Positions 1-10,736 of a stretch of DNA of 64,000 nt are shown here, in pieces. A model generated the notes under the pieces. It was not told the DNA's origin. It ran no database searches and was given only the letters and a program-made list of their open reading frames with translations. The translations under genes were made by a program, and so were the position numbers. The number at the start of each line of letters is the position of its first letter. Within the stretch, counting starts at the first letter, position 1. Location of the stretch: NCBI RefSeq assembly GCF_900167525.1, contig NZ_FUZQ01000005.1, forward strand, positions 446,572 to 510,571, read 5' to 3'. The DNA is from Krasilnikoviella flava (GTDB lineage Bacteria > Actinomycetota > Actinomycetes > Actinomycetales > Cellulomonadaceae).

Positions 1-499
1 GGACGAGGCCGGTGTCGTCGAGCATCGCGTCCGTCGCGTTCGCGCCGAGGAAGCCCGAGGTGTCGAGCGTGGTGTGCACGCCCAGCTCCTTGGCGCCCCG
101 CAGGACGCGCGCCGCGAACGCGGGCTGCATGAGCACCTCGCCGCCCGAGAGCGTGAGGCCGCCCCCCGTGGCGTCGAAGATGCCGCGGTACCGCGCCACG
201 CGGGCCAGCAGGTCCTCGGCGAGCACGGGCTCGCCGTCCTTCATCGCGAGCGTGTCGGGGTTGTGGCAGTACAGGCACCGCAGCGGGCAGCCGCTGAGGA
301 AGACGGTGAGGCGGGTCCCCGGGCCGTCGACCGCGGTGACGAGCTCCCAGGAGTGCACGGAGCCGAGCTCGCCCGAGCGCATCAGCGCCAGGCGCTCGGA
401 CCGCCCGACGTCGGTCGGGTCGAGCGTCTCGATACCCCGCAGTCCGGCGCCGGCCCGGCGCCGGGAGGGGGCGTCCAGCAACGCCGGGCCGGCAGTCAT
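1..499 (-). CDS. pflA: pyruvate formate-lyase activating enzyme (3' part missing)
   Basis: Radical SAM enzyme that installs the glycyl radical on pyruvate formate-lyase. The visible 166 codons show the radical SAM cysteine motif CPLRCLYC (Cx3Cx2C), which binds the 4Fe-4S cluster and SAM, followed by HNPDT and the glycine-rich LTLSGGE segment typical of this family. The ATG at 499 lies only 2 nt after the pflB stop, so the two genes form one leftward operon with pflB first. The N-terminal stretch before the radical SAM core is about 40 residues longer than in E. coli PflA. The C-terminal part lies beyond the left edge. Identification is firm because of the motif and the pflB neighbour. Confidence 0.93.
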   Translation of the reverse strand, partial: MTAGPALLDAPSRRRAGAGLRGIETLDPTDVGRSERLALMRSGELGSVHSWELVTAVDGPGTRLTVFLSGCPLRCLYCHNPDTLAMKDGEPVLAEDLLARVARYRGIFDATGGGLTLSGGEVLMQPAFAARVLRGAKELGVHTTLDTSGFLGANATDAMLDDTGLV

Positions 500-501
500 G
501 G

Positions 502-2772
502 TCAGAGCCCCCCGTGGAAGGTCCGCGACAGCACGTCCAGCTGCTGCTCGCGGGTCAGCCGCACGAAGTTCACCGCGTATCCGGAGACGCGGATCGTGAG
601 CTGCGGGTACTTCTCCGGGTGCTCCATCGCGTCCTCGAGCGTCTCGCGCACGAGGACGTTGACGTTCATGTGGTAGCCGCCTGAGCCCACGGACGCGTCG
701 AGCAGGCCGGCCAGGTTCGCCACCTGCTCCTCGCGGGTGCGGCCGAGGCCGGACGGCACGACGGTGTTGGTCAGCGAGATCCCGTCCTGCGCCTGGTCGT
801 AGGGCAGCTTGGCCACCGACAGGGCGGAGGCGAGCATGCCGTGGGTGTCCCGGCCGTTCATCGGGTTGGCGCCCGGCGAGAACGGCTCGCCCGCGCGGCG
901 GCCGTCCGGGGTGTTCCCGGTGGCCTTGCCGTAGACCACGTTGGACGTGATCGTCAGCACCGACTGGGTGGGCACCGCGTCGCGGTACATCTTGTGGCTG
1001 CGGATCTTGGCCATGAACGACTCGACCAGCTCGACGGCGATCGCGTCGACACGGTCGTCGTCGTTGCCGTAGGCCGGCCAGTCACCGTCGGTCTCGTAGT
1101 CCACGACGATGCCGCGCTCGTCCGCCACCGGGATCACGGTGGCGTACCGGATCGCCGACAGGGAGTCCGCTGCGACCGACAGACCCGCGATGCCGCAGGC
1201 CATCGTGCGCAGCACGTCCCTGTCGTGCAGGGCCATCTCGAGCCGCTCGTACGCGTACTTGTCGTGCGACCAGTGGATGCAGTTCAGCGCCTCGACGTAC
1301 GTCTCCGCGAGCCAGTCCATGGTGCGGTCGAAGCGGGCGCGCACGTCGTCGTAGTCGAGCGGCAGGCCGGGGGCGACGGCGGGGAACGCGGGCGAGACCT
1401 GCTTGCCGGTGACCTCGTCCTTGCCGCCGTTGATCGCGTAGAGCAGCGCCTTGGCGAGGTTCACGCGAGCGCCGAAGAACTGCATCTGCTTGCCGACGGC
1501 CATCGGCGAGACGCAGCACGCGATGGCCGCGTCGTCGCCCCAGGCGGGCCGGATCTGCTCGTCCGACTCGTACTGCACGGCCGACGTGTCGATCGAGACC
1601 TTGGCGCAGAAGTCCTTGAACCCTCGGGGCAGCCGCGGGCTCCAGAAGACGGTCATGTTCGGCTCAGGCGCCGGCCCCAGGTTGTACAGGGTCTGCAGGA
1701 AGCGGAACGAGTTCTTGGTGACGAGCGGGCGGCCGTCCTCGCCCATGCCGCCGATGGTCTCGGTGACCCACGTCGGGTCGCCGGAGAACAGGGCGTCGTA
1801 CTCCGGGGTGCGCAGGAAGCGCACGATGCGCAGCTTGATGACGAAGTCGTCGACGATCTCCTGCGCCTCGGGCTCGGTGAGGCGCCCCGCGGCCAGGTCC
1901 CGCTCGATGAAGACGTCGAGGAACGTCGACGTGCGTCCCAGCGACATCGCGGCGCCGTTCTGCTCCTTCACCGCGGCGAGGTAGCCGAAGTACAGCCACT
2001 GCACGGCCTCGCGGGCGGTGGTCGCCGGGCCGGAGATGTCGTAGCCGTACGACGCGGCCATCTCCTTGAGCTCGCCGAGGGCGCGGATCTGCTCCGCGTG
2101 CTCCTCGCGCTCGCGCGCCACGGACTCGCCGAACGGCTGCACGTCGAGGCCGAGCTTGTCGACCTTCTTGGCCGCGACCAGAGCGTCGACGCCGTACAGG
2201 GCCACGCGGCGGTAGTCGCCGATGATGCGGCCGCGCCCGTAGGCGTCCGGCAGGCCGGTGATGATGTGCGAGCTGCGCGCGGCGCGGACGGCGGGCGGAT
2301 AGACGTCGAAGACGCCCTGGTTGTGGGTCTTGCGGTACTCGGTGAAGACCTTCCGCAGGTTCTCGTCGACCGGGTAGCCGTACGTCTTCAGGGCGCCCTC
2401 GACCATGCGCCAGCCGCCGTTCGGCATGATGGCCCGCTTCAGCGGGGCGTCGGTCTGCAGGCCCACGACGAGCTCGGCGTCCTCGTCGATGTAGCCCGGT
2501 CCGTGCGCGGTGATGCCCGCCGGCGTGTGCGGGTCGACGTCGTACACCCCCCGCTCGCGCTCGGCCGGGAACATCGCCGAGAGCTTCGCCCACACGCCGG
2601 TGGTGCGCTCCGTCGGCCCCGCGAGGAACGAGTCGTCGCCGGTGTACGGCGTGTAGTTGCGCTGGATGAAGTCGCGCAGGTCGATCTCGTCGCACCACGG
2701 GCCGGGGGTGAATCCCTGCCATGCGGCGGTCGTGTCACCGGCGGTCGTGGTGCGTGCCGTGTCGATCGTCAT
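502..2772 (-). CDS. pflB: formate acetyltransferase (pyruvate formate-lyase)
   Basis: Cytoplasmic glycyl-radical enzyme converting pyruvate and CoA to acetyl-CoA and formate during fermentation. At 756 residues it has the usual family length. The catalytic cysteine pair is in IACCVSP (Cys419-Cys420) and the radical glycine is in RVSGYAVNF (Gly731, near the C-terminus); both sit almost exactly where the E. coli enzyme has them. The ATG at 2772 is preceded by GAGGAG at 6 nt. The activase gene follows 2 nt after the stop. A Rex-type operator about 40 bp upstream suggests derepression at high NADH/NAD+, as expected for a fermentation gene. Presence of this pair implies the host can grow without oxygen. 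Confidence 0.97.
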   Translation of the reverse strand: MTIDTARTTTAGDTTAAWQGFTPGPWCDEIDLRDFIQRNYTPYTGDDSFLAGPTERTTGVWAKLSAMFPAERERGVYDVDPHTPAGITAHGPGYIDEDAELVVGLQTDAPLKRAIMPNGGWRMVEGALKTYGYPVDENLRKVFTEYRKTHNQGVFDVYPPAVRAARSSHIITGLPDAYGRGRIIGDYRRVALYGVDALVAAKKVDKLGLDVQPFGESVAREREEHAEQIRALGELKEMAASYGYDISGPATTAREAVQWLYFGYLAAVKEQNGAAMSLGRTSTFLDVFIERDLAAGRLTEPEAQEIVDDFVIKLRIVRFLRTPEYDALFSGDPTWVTETIGGMGEDGRPLVTKNSFRFLQTLYNLGPAPEPNMTVFWSPRLPRGFKDFCAKVSIDTSAVQYESDEQIRPAWGDDAAIACCVSPMAVGKQMQFFGARVNLAKALLYAINGGKDEVTGKQVSPAFPAVAPGLPLDYDDVRARFDRTMDWLAETYVEALNCIHWSHDKYAYERLEMALHDRDVLRTMACGIAGLSVAADSLSAIRYATVIPVADERGIVVDYETDGDWPAYGNDDDRVDAIAVELVESFMAKIRSHKMYRDAVPTQSVLTITSNVVYGKATGNTPDGRRAGEPFSPGANPMNGRDTHGMLASALSVAKLPYDQAQDGISLTNTVVPSGLGRTREEQVANLAGLLDASVGSGGYHMNVNVLVRETLEDAMEHPEKYPQLTIRVSGYAVNFVRLTREQQLDVLSRTFHGGL

Positions 2773-2810
2773 GCCTCGCTCCTCAGGGTCGGGCCAACGA
2801 CCTCAGGATA

Positions 2811-2828
2811 TCGTGAAAACTTTCACAA
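2811..2828 (-). promoter_or_regulatory. probable Rex (redox) operator upstream of pflBA
   Basis: Read on the minus strand, the 18 bases match the Rex consensus TTGTGAA-N4-TTCACAA at all but one of the 14 fixed positions (TTGTGAA AGTT TTCACGA). A -10-like TATCCT (2810-2805) directly abuts the site, so a bound repressor would block the pflB promoter. Rex is the NADH/NAD+-sensing repressor of fermentation and respiration genes in Gram-positive bacteria, and pfl genes are known targets in some of them. No rex gene lies in this window. Confidence 0.75.
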
Positions 2829-2868
2829 GCGAGGGTGCGGGGCTGTGACGTCCGAGACAGGGAGCGCG

Positions 2869-3531
2869 CTACCGCGACCGGACGGCGGGCGACGCCGCGC
2901 GCGCGATCGCCTCGCGCGTCGTCGCCGCGACGACATCCGGCCGGTCGGGTCCGTCCCACGACCGGCCGTGCGAGACCCACGCGGTGCGGGTCCCGGCGGC
3001 CCGGCCGACGGCGACGTCCGCGTGCGCGGCGTCGCCCACCATCCAGACCTGGTGCCGGTCGACGTCCGCGGCGCCGAGCCGGTCGAGCGCGATCTCGACG
3101 ATGCGCGGGTCGGGCTTGGCGACCCCCTCCTCCTCGGAGACCACGACCGCGTCCACGTGCGTCTCGAGTCCGCAGCGCGCGACCTTGCCTCGCTGCTGCG
3201 CCGAGGTGCCGTTCGTGACGACGGCGACCCGGTGCCCGGCGCCGCGCAGCACGTCCAGGGAGAACAGCACGCCGTCGTACGCGCGCACGTGCTCGAGGAT
3301 GCCGCCCCGGAACCGCTCGATCCCCGCCGGCACGTCGTCGGCCCAGCCGAGCCGGTCGATCAGCTCCCGCGCCAGCGCCGCCTTGGAGCCGAAGCCGCCC
3401 TGGTCGGCCGCGACGATCGCGGCGAGGTCGTCGGGCCCGCGCCCGGCGTCCGCGACGGCGGTCGCGGCCCAGGCGGCGAAGGCGTCGTCGCGCCCCACGA
3501 GGGTGTTGTCGAGGTCGAACAGCCAGATCAC
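2869..3531 (-). CDS. HAD-family hydrolase (phosphatase-like)
   Basis: Small HAD hydrolase of 220 residues with all four family motifs: DLDNTL near the N-terminus (nucleophile Asp and acid/base Asp), VVTNGT (motif II), the lysine in KPDP (motif III) and MVGDAAHAD (motif IV). The cap lies between motifs I and II, as in subfamily I phosphatases and the YjjG or GPH group. The substrate cannot be told. The GTG start at 3531 follows a -10-like TAGAGT by six bases, suggesting a leaderless mRNA. It ends about 40 bp from the Rex site of pflB and runs in the same direction, but probably has its own promoter. Confidence 0.85.
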   Translation of the reverse strand: MIWLFDLDNTLVGRDDAFAAWAATAVADAGRGPDDLAAIVAADQGGFGSKAALARELIDRLGWADDVPAGIERFRGGILEHVRAYDGVLFSLDVLRGAGHRVAVVTNGTSAQQRGKVARCGLETHVDAVVVSEEEGVAKPDPRIVEIALDRLGAADVDRHQVWMVGDAAHADVAVGRAAGTRTAWVSHGRSWDGPDRPDVVAATTREAIARAASPAVRSR

Positions 3532-3574
3532 GGCCCGACTCTACGAGGGCCCGGCGCCGGGACGCACCCGCGTC

Positions 3575-4003
3575 TCAGCCCTCCGCGGGCTGCCACCACC
3601 TCAGGTGCGCGGCAGACTCCGCCGCCGGCTCGAGGATCTCCCACGCCTCGGCGATCCGGCCGTCGTCGAACCGCCAGATGTCGATGCCGGTGATCGAGGC
3701 GCCGCCGGGGAGCAGGCGTCGCGAGTGCATGACGACGTGGTCGCCGTCTGTCAGCAGGTGCTGCACCTCGACCTGCATGCCCGGGGCCCCCGCCAGCGAC
3801 TCGCGGAGACCCGCCACCCACTCCTCCCGTGTCCTCGAGGAGTCCGGTCGATGGTGCACGAAGCCGTCCGCGAGGATCCGCTCGAGCGCCCCGAGGTCGC
3901 CCGACCCGAACACCTCCCCCACGACCTGCTGGACGTGGCGCAGGTTCTCCGCGGCCGCGCTCTCGGTGACAGGGTTCTCTGTCGCTGTGCTCGTCGTGTT
4001 CAT
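3575..4003 (-). CDS. SnoaL/NTF2-fold protein (ester cyclase-like)
   Basis: Protein of 142 residues with the SnoaL-like pattern: a helix, then GSGDLGALERILADGFVHH, then EEWVAGLRESL, and a C-terminal IDIWRFDDGRIAEAWE strand pair. These alpha+beta barrels include polyketide cyclases and many uncharacterised small-molecule enzymes; no specific substrate can be assigned. It is transcribed divergently from an XRE regulator with an 88-bp gap, an arrangement often seen with MmyB-type regulators, so it is a likely target of that regulator. A -10-like AACACT lies 7 nt before the ATG. Confidence 0.8.
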   Translation of the reverse strand: MNTTSTATENPVTESAAAENLRHVQQVVGEVFGSGDLGALERILADGFVHHRPDSSRTREEWVAGLRESLAGAPGMQVEVQHLLTDGDHVVMHSRRLLPGGASITGIDIWRFDDGRIAEAWEILEPAAESAAHLRWWQPAEG

Positions 4004-4091
4004 GCCAGTGAGTGTTTCCGGCGCCCCGGCCGGTGTCGATGAACTCCCGTTTCATGGCGCTCGGCCACGCGGCCGTCTACCGTCGTGGTCC

Positions 4092-4898
4092 GTGCAGACG
4101 GTCGGGGAGTTGTTGCGTGGCTGGCGCCGTCGCCGGCGGATCAGCCAGCTCGACCTGGCGATCGCGGCCGACGTCTCGGCCCGGCACGTGAGCCTCGTCG
4201 AGACCGGCAGGTCCAACCCGAGCGCCGAGATGGTCCTCCGGCTCGCACAGCAGCTGGACGTGCCGCTGCGCGAACGGAACCGGCTCCTGCTCGCCGCAGG
4301 CCACGCGCCGCGCTACACCGAACGCCCGCTGGGCAGCGACGCCCTCCGGGCCGCCCGGGACGCCGTCGCGCGCGTGCTGCACGCGCACGAGCCGTACCCG
4401 GCGGTCGTCTTCGACGGGCGGTGGGACGTGGTGATGACCAATCGGGCCGTCGAGCCGTTCTTCGCCCACGTCGCCCCCGACCTGCTGCGCCCGCCGGTCA
4501 ACCTGGTGCGGCTCGGCCTCGACCCGCGCGGGCTCGCTCCGCTGGTCGTCAACCTGGCCGACGTGCGGGCGATGTTCCGTTCCCGGATCGGACGCCAGCT
4601 CGCCGCCGCGCCGGACCCGGTGCTCACGGCGCTCTACGAGGAGCTGTTCGGGGCGGGCCCCGACGACAGCGACAGCCCGGAGGGGCGGGCGACCCCGTCG
4701 ATCGACTCCGACGTCGCGATCCCGATGCACCTGCGGGTCGACGGCCGCGAGCTGCGACTGTTCTCGACCATCACGACCTTCGGCACCCCGCGGGACGTCA
4801 CCCTCGACGAGGTGGCGATCGAGATGTACTACCCGGCCGACGAGGAGAGCGCCGCCTACTTCGAGACCGGCGGCGCTCCCGGGTCGCGCGCGAGCTAG
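4092..4898 (+). CDS. XRE-family regulator with MmyB-like ligand-binding domain
   Basis: Transcriptional regulator of 268 residues. Residues about 5-60 form a Cro/C1-type HTH ([16 protein letters not shown], then [20 protein letters not shown]). The rest matches the MmyB-like PAS-type domain ([20 protein letters not shown], then [18 protein letters not shown]), which binds small hydrophobic ligands in homologues. The GTG at 4092 was chosen because the HTH begins about 5 residues later and a -10-like TACCGT ends 8 nt upstream, pointing to a leaderless mRNA; the same frame is open much further upstream but that part is non-family. It is divergent from the SnoaL-like gene, its probable target. 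Its stop overlaps the convergent dxs stop by 4 bp. Confidence 0.88.
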   Translation: MQTVGELLRGWRRRRRISQLDLAIAADVSARHVSLVETGRSNPSAEMVLRLAQQLDVPLRERNRLLLAAGHAPRYTERPLGSDALRAARDAVARVLHAHEPYPAVVFDGRWDVVMTNRAVEPFFAHVAPDLLRPPVNLVRLGLDPRGLAPLVVNLADVRAMFRSRIGRQLAAAPDPVLTALYEELFGAGPDDSDSPEGRATPSIDSDVAIPMHLRVDGRELRLFSTITTFGTPRDVTLDEVAIEMYYPADEESAAYFETGGAPGSRAS

Positions 4899-6790
4899 TC
4901 GCGCGCGAGCACGGCCAGCGCGTCGCGCACGGCGTCCTCGGCGCGCATCCGCTGCGCCGTCAGGATCTGGTCGCGGCTGGCGTGGTCGAGGAAGTGCACC
5001 GGCAGGCCCACGTGCACGAACGGCGTGCGCACGCCCTGCTCGGCCGCCCGCTGCGCCACCATCGCGCCGATCCCGCCGTCCACCACGCCGTCCTCGAGCG
5101 TGAGCACGAGGTCGTGCTCGCCGGCCAGCTTGACGAGGGCCTCGGGCACCGGCATCACCCAGGTGGGCGCGACGACGTCGACGGCCAGACCGTGGGCGGC
5201 CAACGACTCCCCCGCCCCGAGCGCCGCGGGCGCCATCGAGCCGACGCCGACGACCAGCACGCGGCGCCCGTCCGGGCCGCCCGCGCGGGTGCCGGGCACG
5301 TGCCGCGCGACGACGTCCACGCCGTCGAGCTCCTCGAGCGCGGGGATCGGGTCGCCCACGGCGCCCTTGGGATAGCGCACGACGGTCGGGGCGTCGTCCA
5401 CGTCCACCGCGGCGCGCAGCGCGGCGCGCAGGGTCGGCTCGTCGCGCGGCGCCGCGAGCCGCAGGCGGGGCACGATGCGCAGCATCGCCATGTCCCACAT
5501 GCCGTTGTGGCTGGCACCGTCGTCCCCCGTGATGCCCGCCCGGTCGAGCACGAACGTCACGCCCGCCCGGTGCAGGGCCACGTCCATGAGGACCTGGTCG
5601 AACGCCCGGTTGAGGAACGTCGCGTACACGGCGACGACGGGGTGCAGCCCGGCGAAGGCCATGCCCGCGGCCGACGTGGCGGCGTGCTGCTCGGCGATCC
5701 CGACGTCGAACGTGCGCGCCGGGAACTCCTCCGCGAACGGCGCCAGCCCCACCGGGTGCAGCATCGCCGCGGTGATCGCGACGACGTCGGGCCGGTCGCG
5801 GCCGATCTGCACGATCTCGTCCGCGAACACCTTGGTCCAGCCGAACCGGGACGGCGCGACGGGCAGGCCGGTCTCGGGGTGGATCTGCCCGACGGCGTGG
5901 AACCGGTCGGCGACGTCCTGCTCGGCCGGCGTGTAGCCGCGGCCCTTCTCCGTGATCGCGTGCACGATCACGGGGCCGCCGTAGGCCCTGGCGCGGCGCA
6001 GCGCGTGCTCCATCGCGGACACGTCGTGCCCATCGACGGGGCCCACGTACTTCAGCCCCAGGTCCTCGAACATGCCCTGCGGGGCGACGACGTCCTTGAG
6101 GCCCTTCTTCAGCCCGTGCAGCCAGTCGTACGCGAACCGCCCGGGCGCGCCGGTGCGATGCAGGGTGCGCTTGCCCCACGAGAGGAAGGCCTCGTAGCCG
6201 CGGGTCGTGCGCAGCGTGTGGAGGTGGTTCGCCACGCCGCCGATGGTGGGCGAGTACGAGCGGCCGTTGTCGTTGACCACGATGACGAGCCGCCGGTCCT
6301 GCGACGCGGCGATGTTGTTGAGCGCCTCCCAGGCCATCCCGCCCGTGAGCGCGCCGTCGCCGATGACGGCGGCGACGTGCCGGTCGGGCCGGCCCTGCAC
6401 GGCGTTGGCCTTCGCGACGCCGTCCGCCCAGGACAGGGCGGTGGACGCGTGCGAGTTCTCGACCACGTCGTGCTCGGACTCGGCGCGCGAGGGGTAGCCG
6501 GACATGCCGCCCGCCTTGCGCAGCGCCGAGAAGTCCTGCCGCCCCGTGAGGAGCTTGTGCACGTACGCCTGGTGGCCCGTGTCGAACACGAGGGTGTCCC
6601 GGGGGGAGGCGAACACGCGGTGCAGCGCGATCGTCAGCTCGACGACGCCCAGGTTCGGACCCAGGTGCCCGCCGGTGCGCGACACCTGGTCGACCAGGAA
6701 GGCCCGGATCTCCGCCGCGAGCTGCGTCGTCTGCTCCGGCGAGAGCCGGCGGACGTCCTCGGGCGAGCCGATGCTGCTCAGCAGGCTCAT
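4895..6790 (-). CDS. dxs: 1-deoxy-D-xylulose-5-phosphate synthase
   Basis: First enzyme of the MEP isoprenoid pathway; condenses pyruvate and glyceraldehyde 3-phosphate using thiamine diphosphate. The 631-residue protein has [16 protein letters not shown], the TPP motif [16 protein letters not shown], and the pyrimidine-binding region [11 protein letters not shown] followed by [16 protein letters not shown] chose the ATG at 6790, not the one 24 nt upstream, because a strong GGAGGT precedes it by 4 nt and the protein then begins MSLLSSI as in relatives. Divergent from guaB1. Its end overlaps the XRE gene tail to tail by 4 bp. It stands alone, with no other isoprenoid gene nearby. Confidence 0.97.
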   Translation of the reverse strand: MSLLSSIGSPEDVRRLSPEQTTQLAAEIRAFLVDQVSRTGGHLGPNLGVVELTIALHRVFASPRDTLVFDTGHQAYVHKLLTGRQDFSALRKAGGMSGYPSRAESEHDVVENSHASTALSWADGVAKANAVQGRPDRHVAAVIGDGALTGGMAWEALNNIAASQDRRLVIVVNDNGRSYSPTIGGVANHLHTLRTTRGYEAFLSWGKRTLHRTGAPGRFAYDWLHGLKKGLKDVVAPQGMFEDLGLKYVGPVDGHDVSAMEHALRRARAYGGPVIVHAITEKGRGYTPAEQDVADRFHAVGQIHPETGLPVAPSRFGWTKVFADEIVQIGRDRPDVVAITAAMLHPVGLAPFAEEFPARTFDVGIAEQHAATSAAGMAFAGLHPVVAVYATFLNRAFDQVLMDVALHRAGVTFVLDRAGITGDDGASHNGMWDMAMLRIVPRLRLAAPRDEPTLRAALRAAVDVDDAPTVVRYPKGAVGDPIPALEELDGVDVVARHVPGTRAGGPDGRRVLVVGVGSMAPAALGAGESLAAHGLAVDVVAPTWVMPVPEALVKLAGEHDLVLTLEDGVVDGGIGAMVAQRAAEQGVRTPFVHVGLPVHFLDHASRDQILTAQRMRAEDAVRDALAVLARD

Positions 6791-6879
6791 GCGTACCTCC
6801 ACGTTCATAGCCACACCACAATATGCGGTCCGCAGCGTCCCACGGTCCGCGCGCCGCCACGTGCGGGCGCGGCAGGGGG

Positions 6880-8433
<1,554 letters not shown>

Positions 8434-8440
8434 GCGAGCG

Positions 8441-9136
8441 ATGACCGCGGGGTCTGACGCCGCCCGGGCCCAGCTCGCCGCGCTGGCGTCGGACGGGGCG
8501 TTCCTGTCCGACTGGGGCCTGTCGCGGGGCGACCTGGACGCCGCGTCCGCCCGCCCCGCGGCGGTGCTCGTGCTCTTCGGCGTCCTCGACGACCTCGACG
8601 CCGACCACGACGCCCAGGCGCTCGCCGTCGCCCACGACCTCGACGTGCTGCTCCTGGAGCGTGCCGCCACCCTGCGCTCGCACGCGGGGCAGGTCGCCTT
8701 CCCCGGCGGGCGCGCGGAGGACGGCGAGACGCCGGTCGACGCCGCGCTGCGCGAGGCCGTCGAGGAGACGGGGCTCGACGTCGGCGGCGTCGAGGTGCTC
8801 GGCACGCTCGCCGAGCTCCCCATGCCCGTGAGCAACCACCTCGTGACGCCCGTGCTCGGGTGGTGGGCGCGGCCTACCCCCGTGCGCGTCGTCGACGTGG
8901 CCGAGTCGTCGCACGTCTTCCGTGCGCCCGTGGCCGACCTGCTCGACCCCGGCCACCGGGTCACGACCGTGCTGCGGCGCGGCGACCAGACCTGGCGCGG
9001 GCCGGGATTCGAGATCCTCGACGCCGAGGGCGTGCCGCACCTGGTGTGGGGGTTCACGGCGGGCATCCTCGACGCCGCCTTCCGGCGGCTCGGGTGGACG
9101 GAGCCGTGGGACCGCGGCCGCGAGCGCGAGCTCTGA
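8441..9136 (+). CDS. Nudix hydrolase, CoA-pyrophosphatase type
   Basis: Protein of 231 residues with a complete Nudix box (GGRAEDGETPVDAALREAVEETGL, given in parts: GGRAEDGETP, then REAVEETGL), preceded by the LRSHAGQVAFPGG segment that marks the UPF0035/NudL-NUDT8 branch which hydrolyses coenzyme A and acyl-CoA to phosphopantetheine and 3',5'-ADP. The specific activity is inferred from this signature. The ATG at 8441 lies 7 nt after the guaB1 stop, so it is probably co-transcribed; no strong Shine-Dalgarno is seen, so coupling to guaB1 translation is likely. A GC-rich hairpin follows the gene. Confidence 0.88.
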   Translation: MTAGSDAARAQLAALASDGAFLSDWGLSRGDLDAASARPAAVLVLFGVLDDLDADHDAQALAVAHDLDVLLLERAATLRSHAGQVAFPGGRAEDGETPVDAALREAVEETGLDVGGVEVLGTLAELPMPVSNHLVTPVLGWWARPTPVRVVDVAESSHVFRAPVADLLDPGHRVTTVLRRGDQTWRGPGFEILDAEGVPHLVWGFTAGILDAAFRRLGWTEPWDRGREREL

Positions 9137-9195
9137 CGGTCAGGACCGCCCAGCGGGCGACGGCGGGCACGACGGGCCGCCGCTCGGGGTAGGGG

Positions 9196-9228
9196 GGCCG
9201 GCGCAGGGCGCCGGGGACCGCGCCGGCC
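9196..9228 (+). terminator. GC-rich hairpin after the Nudix gene
   Basis: Perfect 9-bp inverted repeat GGCCGGCGC/GCGCCGGCC with a 15-nt loop, 60 bp after the Nudix stop and 27 bp before the next start. There is no T-run, as is usual for actinobacterial terminators. Confidence 0.45.
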
Positions 9229-9255
9229 CGGCGACGAATCGGCGATGATGTCCCG

Positions 9256-10206
9256 GTGCCTGCCGCCGAGATCGACGTCGACGTCCCCCTGACCCGCGCG
9301 CTGCTCGCGGAGCAGCACCCCGACCTGGCCGGACGCCCCCTGGAGATCGTGGCGAACGGCTGGGACAACGTCATGGTGCGCCTCGGCGACGACCTCGCGG
9401 TCCGGCTGCCCCGGCGCGCGCTGGCGGCGCCTCTCGTCGAGCACGAGCAACAGGCGCTGCCCGCGCTGGCCGCACGGCTCCGCGCCGTGGTGCCCGACGT
9501 CGTCGTGCCGGCGCCGGTTCGCGTCGGCCGCCCCAGCCCGGCGCTGGGCTACCCGTGGTCGTGGAACGTCGTGCCGTGGGCGGACGGCGTGAGCGCCGAG
9601 GCCACCCCGGTGCCCGCCCGCACCGCGTGGGCGCGGACGTTCGGCCGCCTCCTCGCCGCGGTGCACGTGCCCGCACCTGACGACGCGCCGGCGAACCCTG
9701 TGCGCGGCGTGCCGCTGCGCGAGCGCGCGGAGGCGCGCGACCCGTCGGCCCTCGATGCGCGCCTCGCGGCCGCCCCCGCCGGGGTGCGCGGCGCGGCGGC
9801 GCGGCGCCTCTGGGACCGCGCTCTGGACGCCACCGCCCACGACGGACCGCCGGTGTGGCTGCACGGCGACCCGCACCCGGCGAACCTGGTGGTGGCCCCC
9901 GGCGGCGACGGGCGGCCGGACCGGCTTGCCGCCGTCGTCGACTGGGGCGACGTGACCTCCGGCGACCCGGCCTCCGACCTGGGCTCGCTGTGGCTGTGCT
10001 TCGACGATGCCGGACGCGCCGCCTGCCGGGCCGAGATCCAGGCGCGCGCGAACGGGGGCATCGGCTGGGACGACGGGACCTGGGCGCGCGCGGCGGGCTG
10101 GTCGTTGCTGTTCGCCACGAACATGCTCGCGCACCCCGAGCTGCACCCCCGCATGGTCCCCATCGGCCGGCACGCCCTCCCGGCGCTCCTCGCCGAGGCG
10201 GACTGA
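9256..10206 (+). CDS. aminoglycoside phosphotransferase (APH)-fold kinase
   Basis: Kinase-fold protein of 316 residues. The N-lobe has NGWDNVMVRLGDDLAVRLPRR; the catalytic loop is WLHGDPHPANLVV (HGDxxxxN) and the metal-binding segment is VVDWGDVTSGDPASDL. These are diagnostic of the APH family, whose members phosphorylate aminoglycosides, macrolides, choline, homoserine and other small molecules. Nothing here shows resistance; the isolated setting suggests a housekeeping or unknown substrate. The GTG at 9256 sits six bases after GATGAT, another leaderless-type start. No partner gene is evident. Confidence 0.85.
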   Translation: MPAAEIDVDVPLTRALLAEQHPDLAGRPLEIVANGWDNVMVRLGDDLAVRLPRRALAAPLVEHEQQALPALAARLRAVVPDVVVPAPVRVGRPSPALGYPWSWNVVPWADGVSAEATPVPARTAWARTFGRLLAAVHVPAPDDAPANPVRGVPLRERAEARDPSALDARLAAAPAGVRGAAARRLWDRALDATAHDGPPVWLHGDPHPANLVVAPGGDGRPDRLAAVVDWGDVTSGDPASDLGSLWLCFDDAGRAACRAEIQARANGGIGWDDGTWARAAGWSLLFATNMLAHPELHPRMVPIGRHALPALLAEAD

Positions 10207-10383
10207 GGAGGGCCGAGGCGTCGGTCGCGCGTCGGCGAGCAGCGCCGCGCGTCCGCCGGGTCGTGGCGTGTCCGCTGGGGGCGTGAACGTGTCCTGCCGG
10301 CGGGGGCGCGCCCCGCGGGTGCTGCCGGAGGATCGGGACGTCCCCGTTTTCGCGGCTGCCGCCGCCGGCTCCAGGAGGCCCCC

Positions 10384-10686
10384 ATGTTCATCGCGATCCT
10401 CGACTTCAGGACTGCTGCCACCGACCGTCCCGCCGCCCTCGCCCAGTTCGACGCGGAGGGCGACCGGGTGCGCGCCATGCCAGGCAACGTCGCCTTCCGG
10501 GTCTACGCCGCGCGCGAGGACGACACCGCGATCGCCGTGGTCCACGAGTGGGACGACGAGGCCGCGTTCGCCGGCTACCTGAGGTCCGACTCCTTCGCGC
10601 GGTCGAGCGCGACGATCCGGCCGATGATGACCGACGCGCCCCAGAGCAGACGCTTCCGTGCCGACCTGCTGGAGACGGTGGCCTGA
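10384..10686 (+). CDS. antibiotic biosynthesis monooxygenase (ABM)-fold protein
   Basis: Small protein of 100 residues with the ABM/dimeric alpha-beta barrel layout: an N-terminal strand (MFIAILDFRT), a helix (RPAALAQFDAEGDRVRAM), PGNVAFRVYAAREDD, and a WDDEAAFAGYLRS helix. Members include small quinol monooxygenases and heme-degrading enzymes; the activity here is unknown. A good AGGAGG lies 5 nt before the ATG. It precedes an AraC regulator in the same direction, whose mini-ORF and promoter begin 20 bp after this gene. Confidence 0.75.
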   Translation: MFIAILDFRTAATDRPAALAQFDAEGDRVRAMPGNVAFRVYAAREDDTAIAVVHEWDDEAAFAGYLRSDSFARSSATIRPMMTDAPQSRRFRADLLETVA

Positions 10687-10706
10687 CCGGTGCCGCGACA
10701 GGCCCC

Positions 10707-10736
10707 TAGGATCGGCCTGTGCGAGACCGTCGATGA
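10707..10736 (+). promoter_or_regulatory. -10 element and 5-codon leader ORF ahead of the AraC gene
   Basis: TAGGAT (10707-10712) is followed after six bases by GTG (10719), the geometry of leaderless starts elsewhere in the window. That GTG opens a five-codon frame, GTG CGA GAC CGT CGA TGA, whose stop overlaps the ATG of the AraC gene (ATGA at 10733-10736). The regulator may therefore be translated by termination-reinitiation from a leaderless mini-ORF. It rests on sequence geometry only. Confidence 0.45.

Noticed and set aside
841-3693. Long plus-strand frame across pflB and the HAD gene
   Set aside because: Shadow of pflB; the minus-strand protein is a full-length pyruvate formate-lyase.
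9256-10206. Antibiotic resistance by an aminoglycoside phosphotransferase
   Set aside because: The fold is shared by many kinases with other substrates, and there is no mobile or resistance context.
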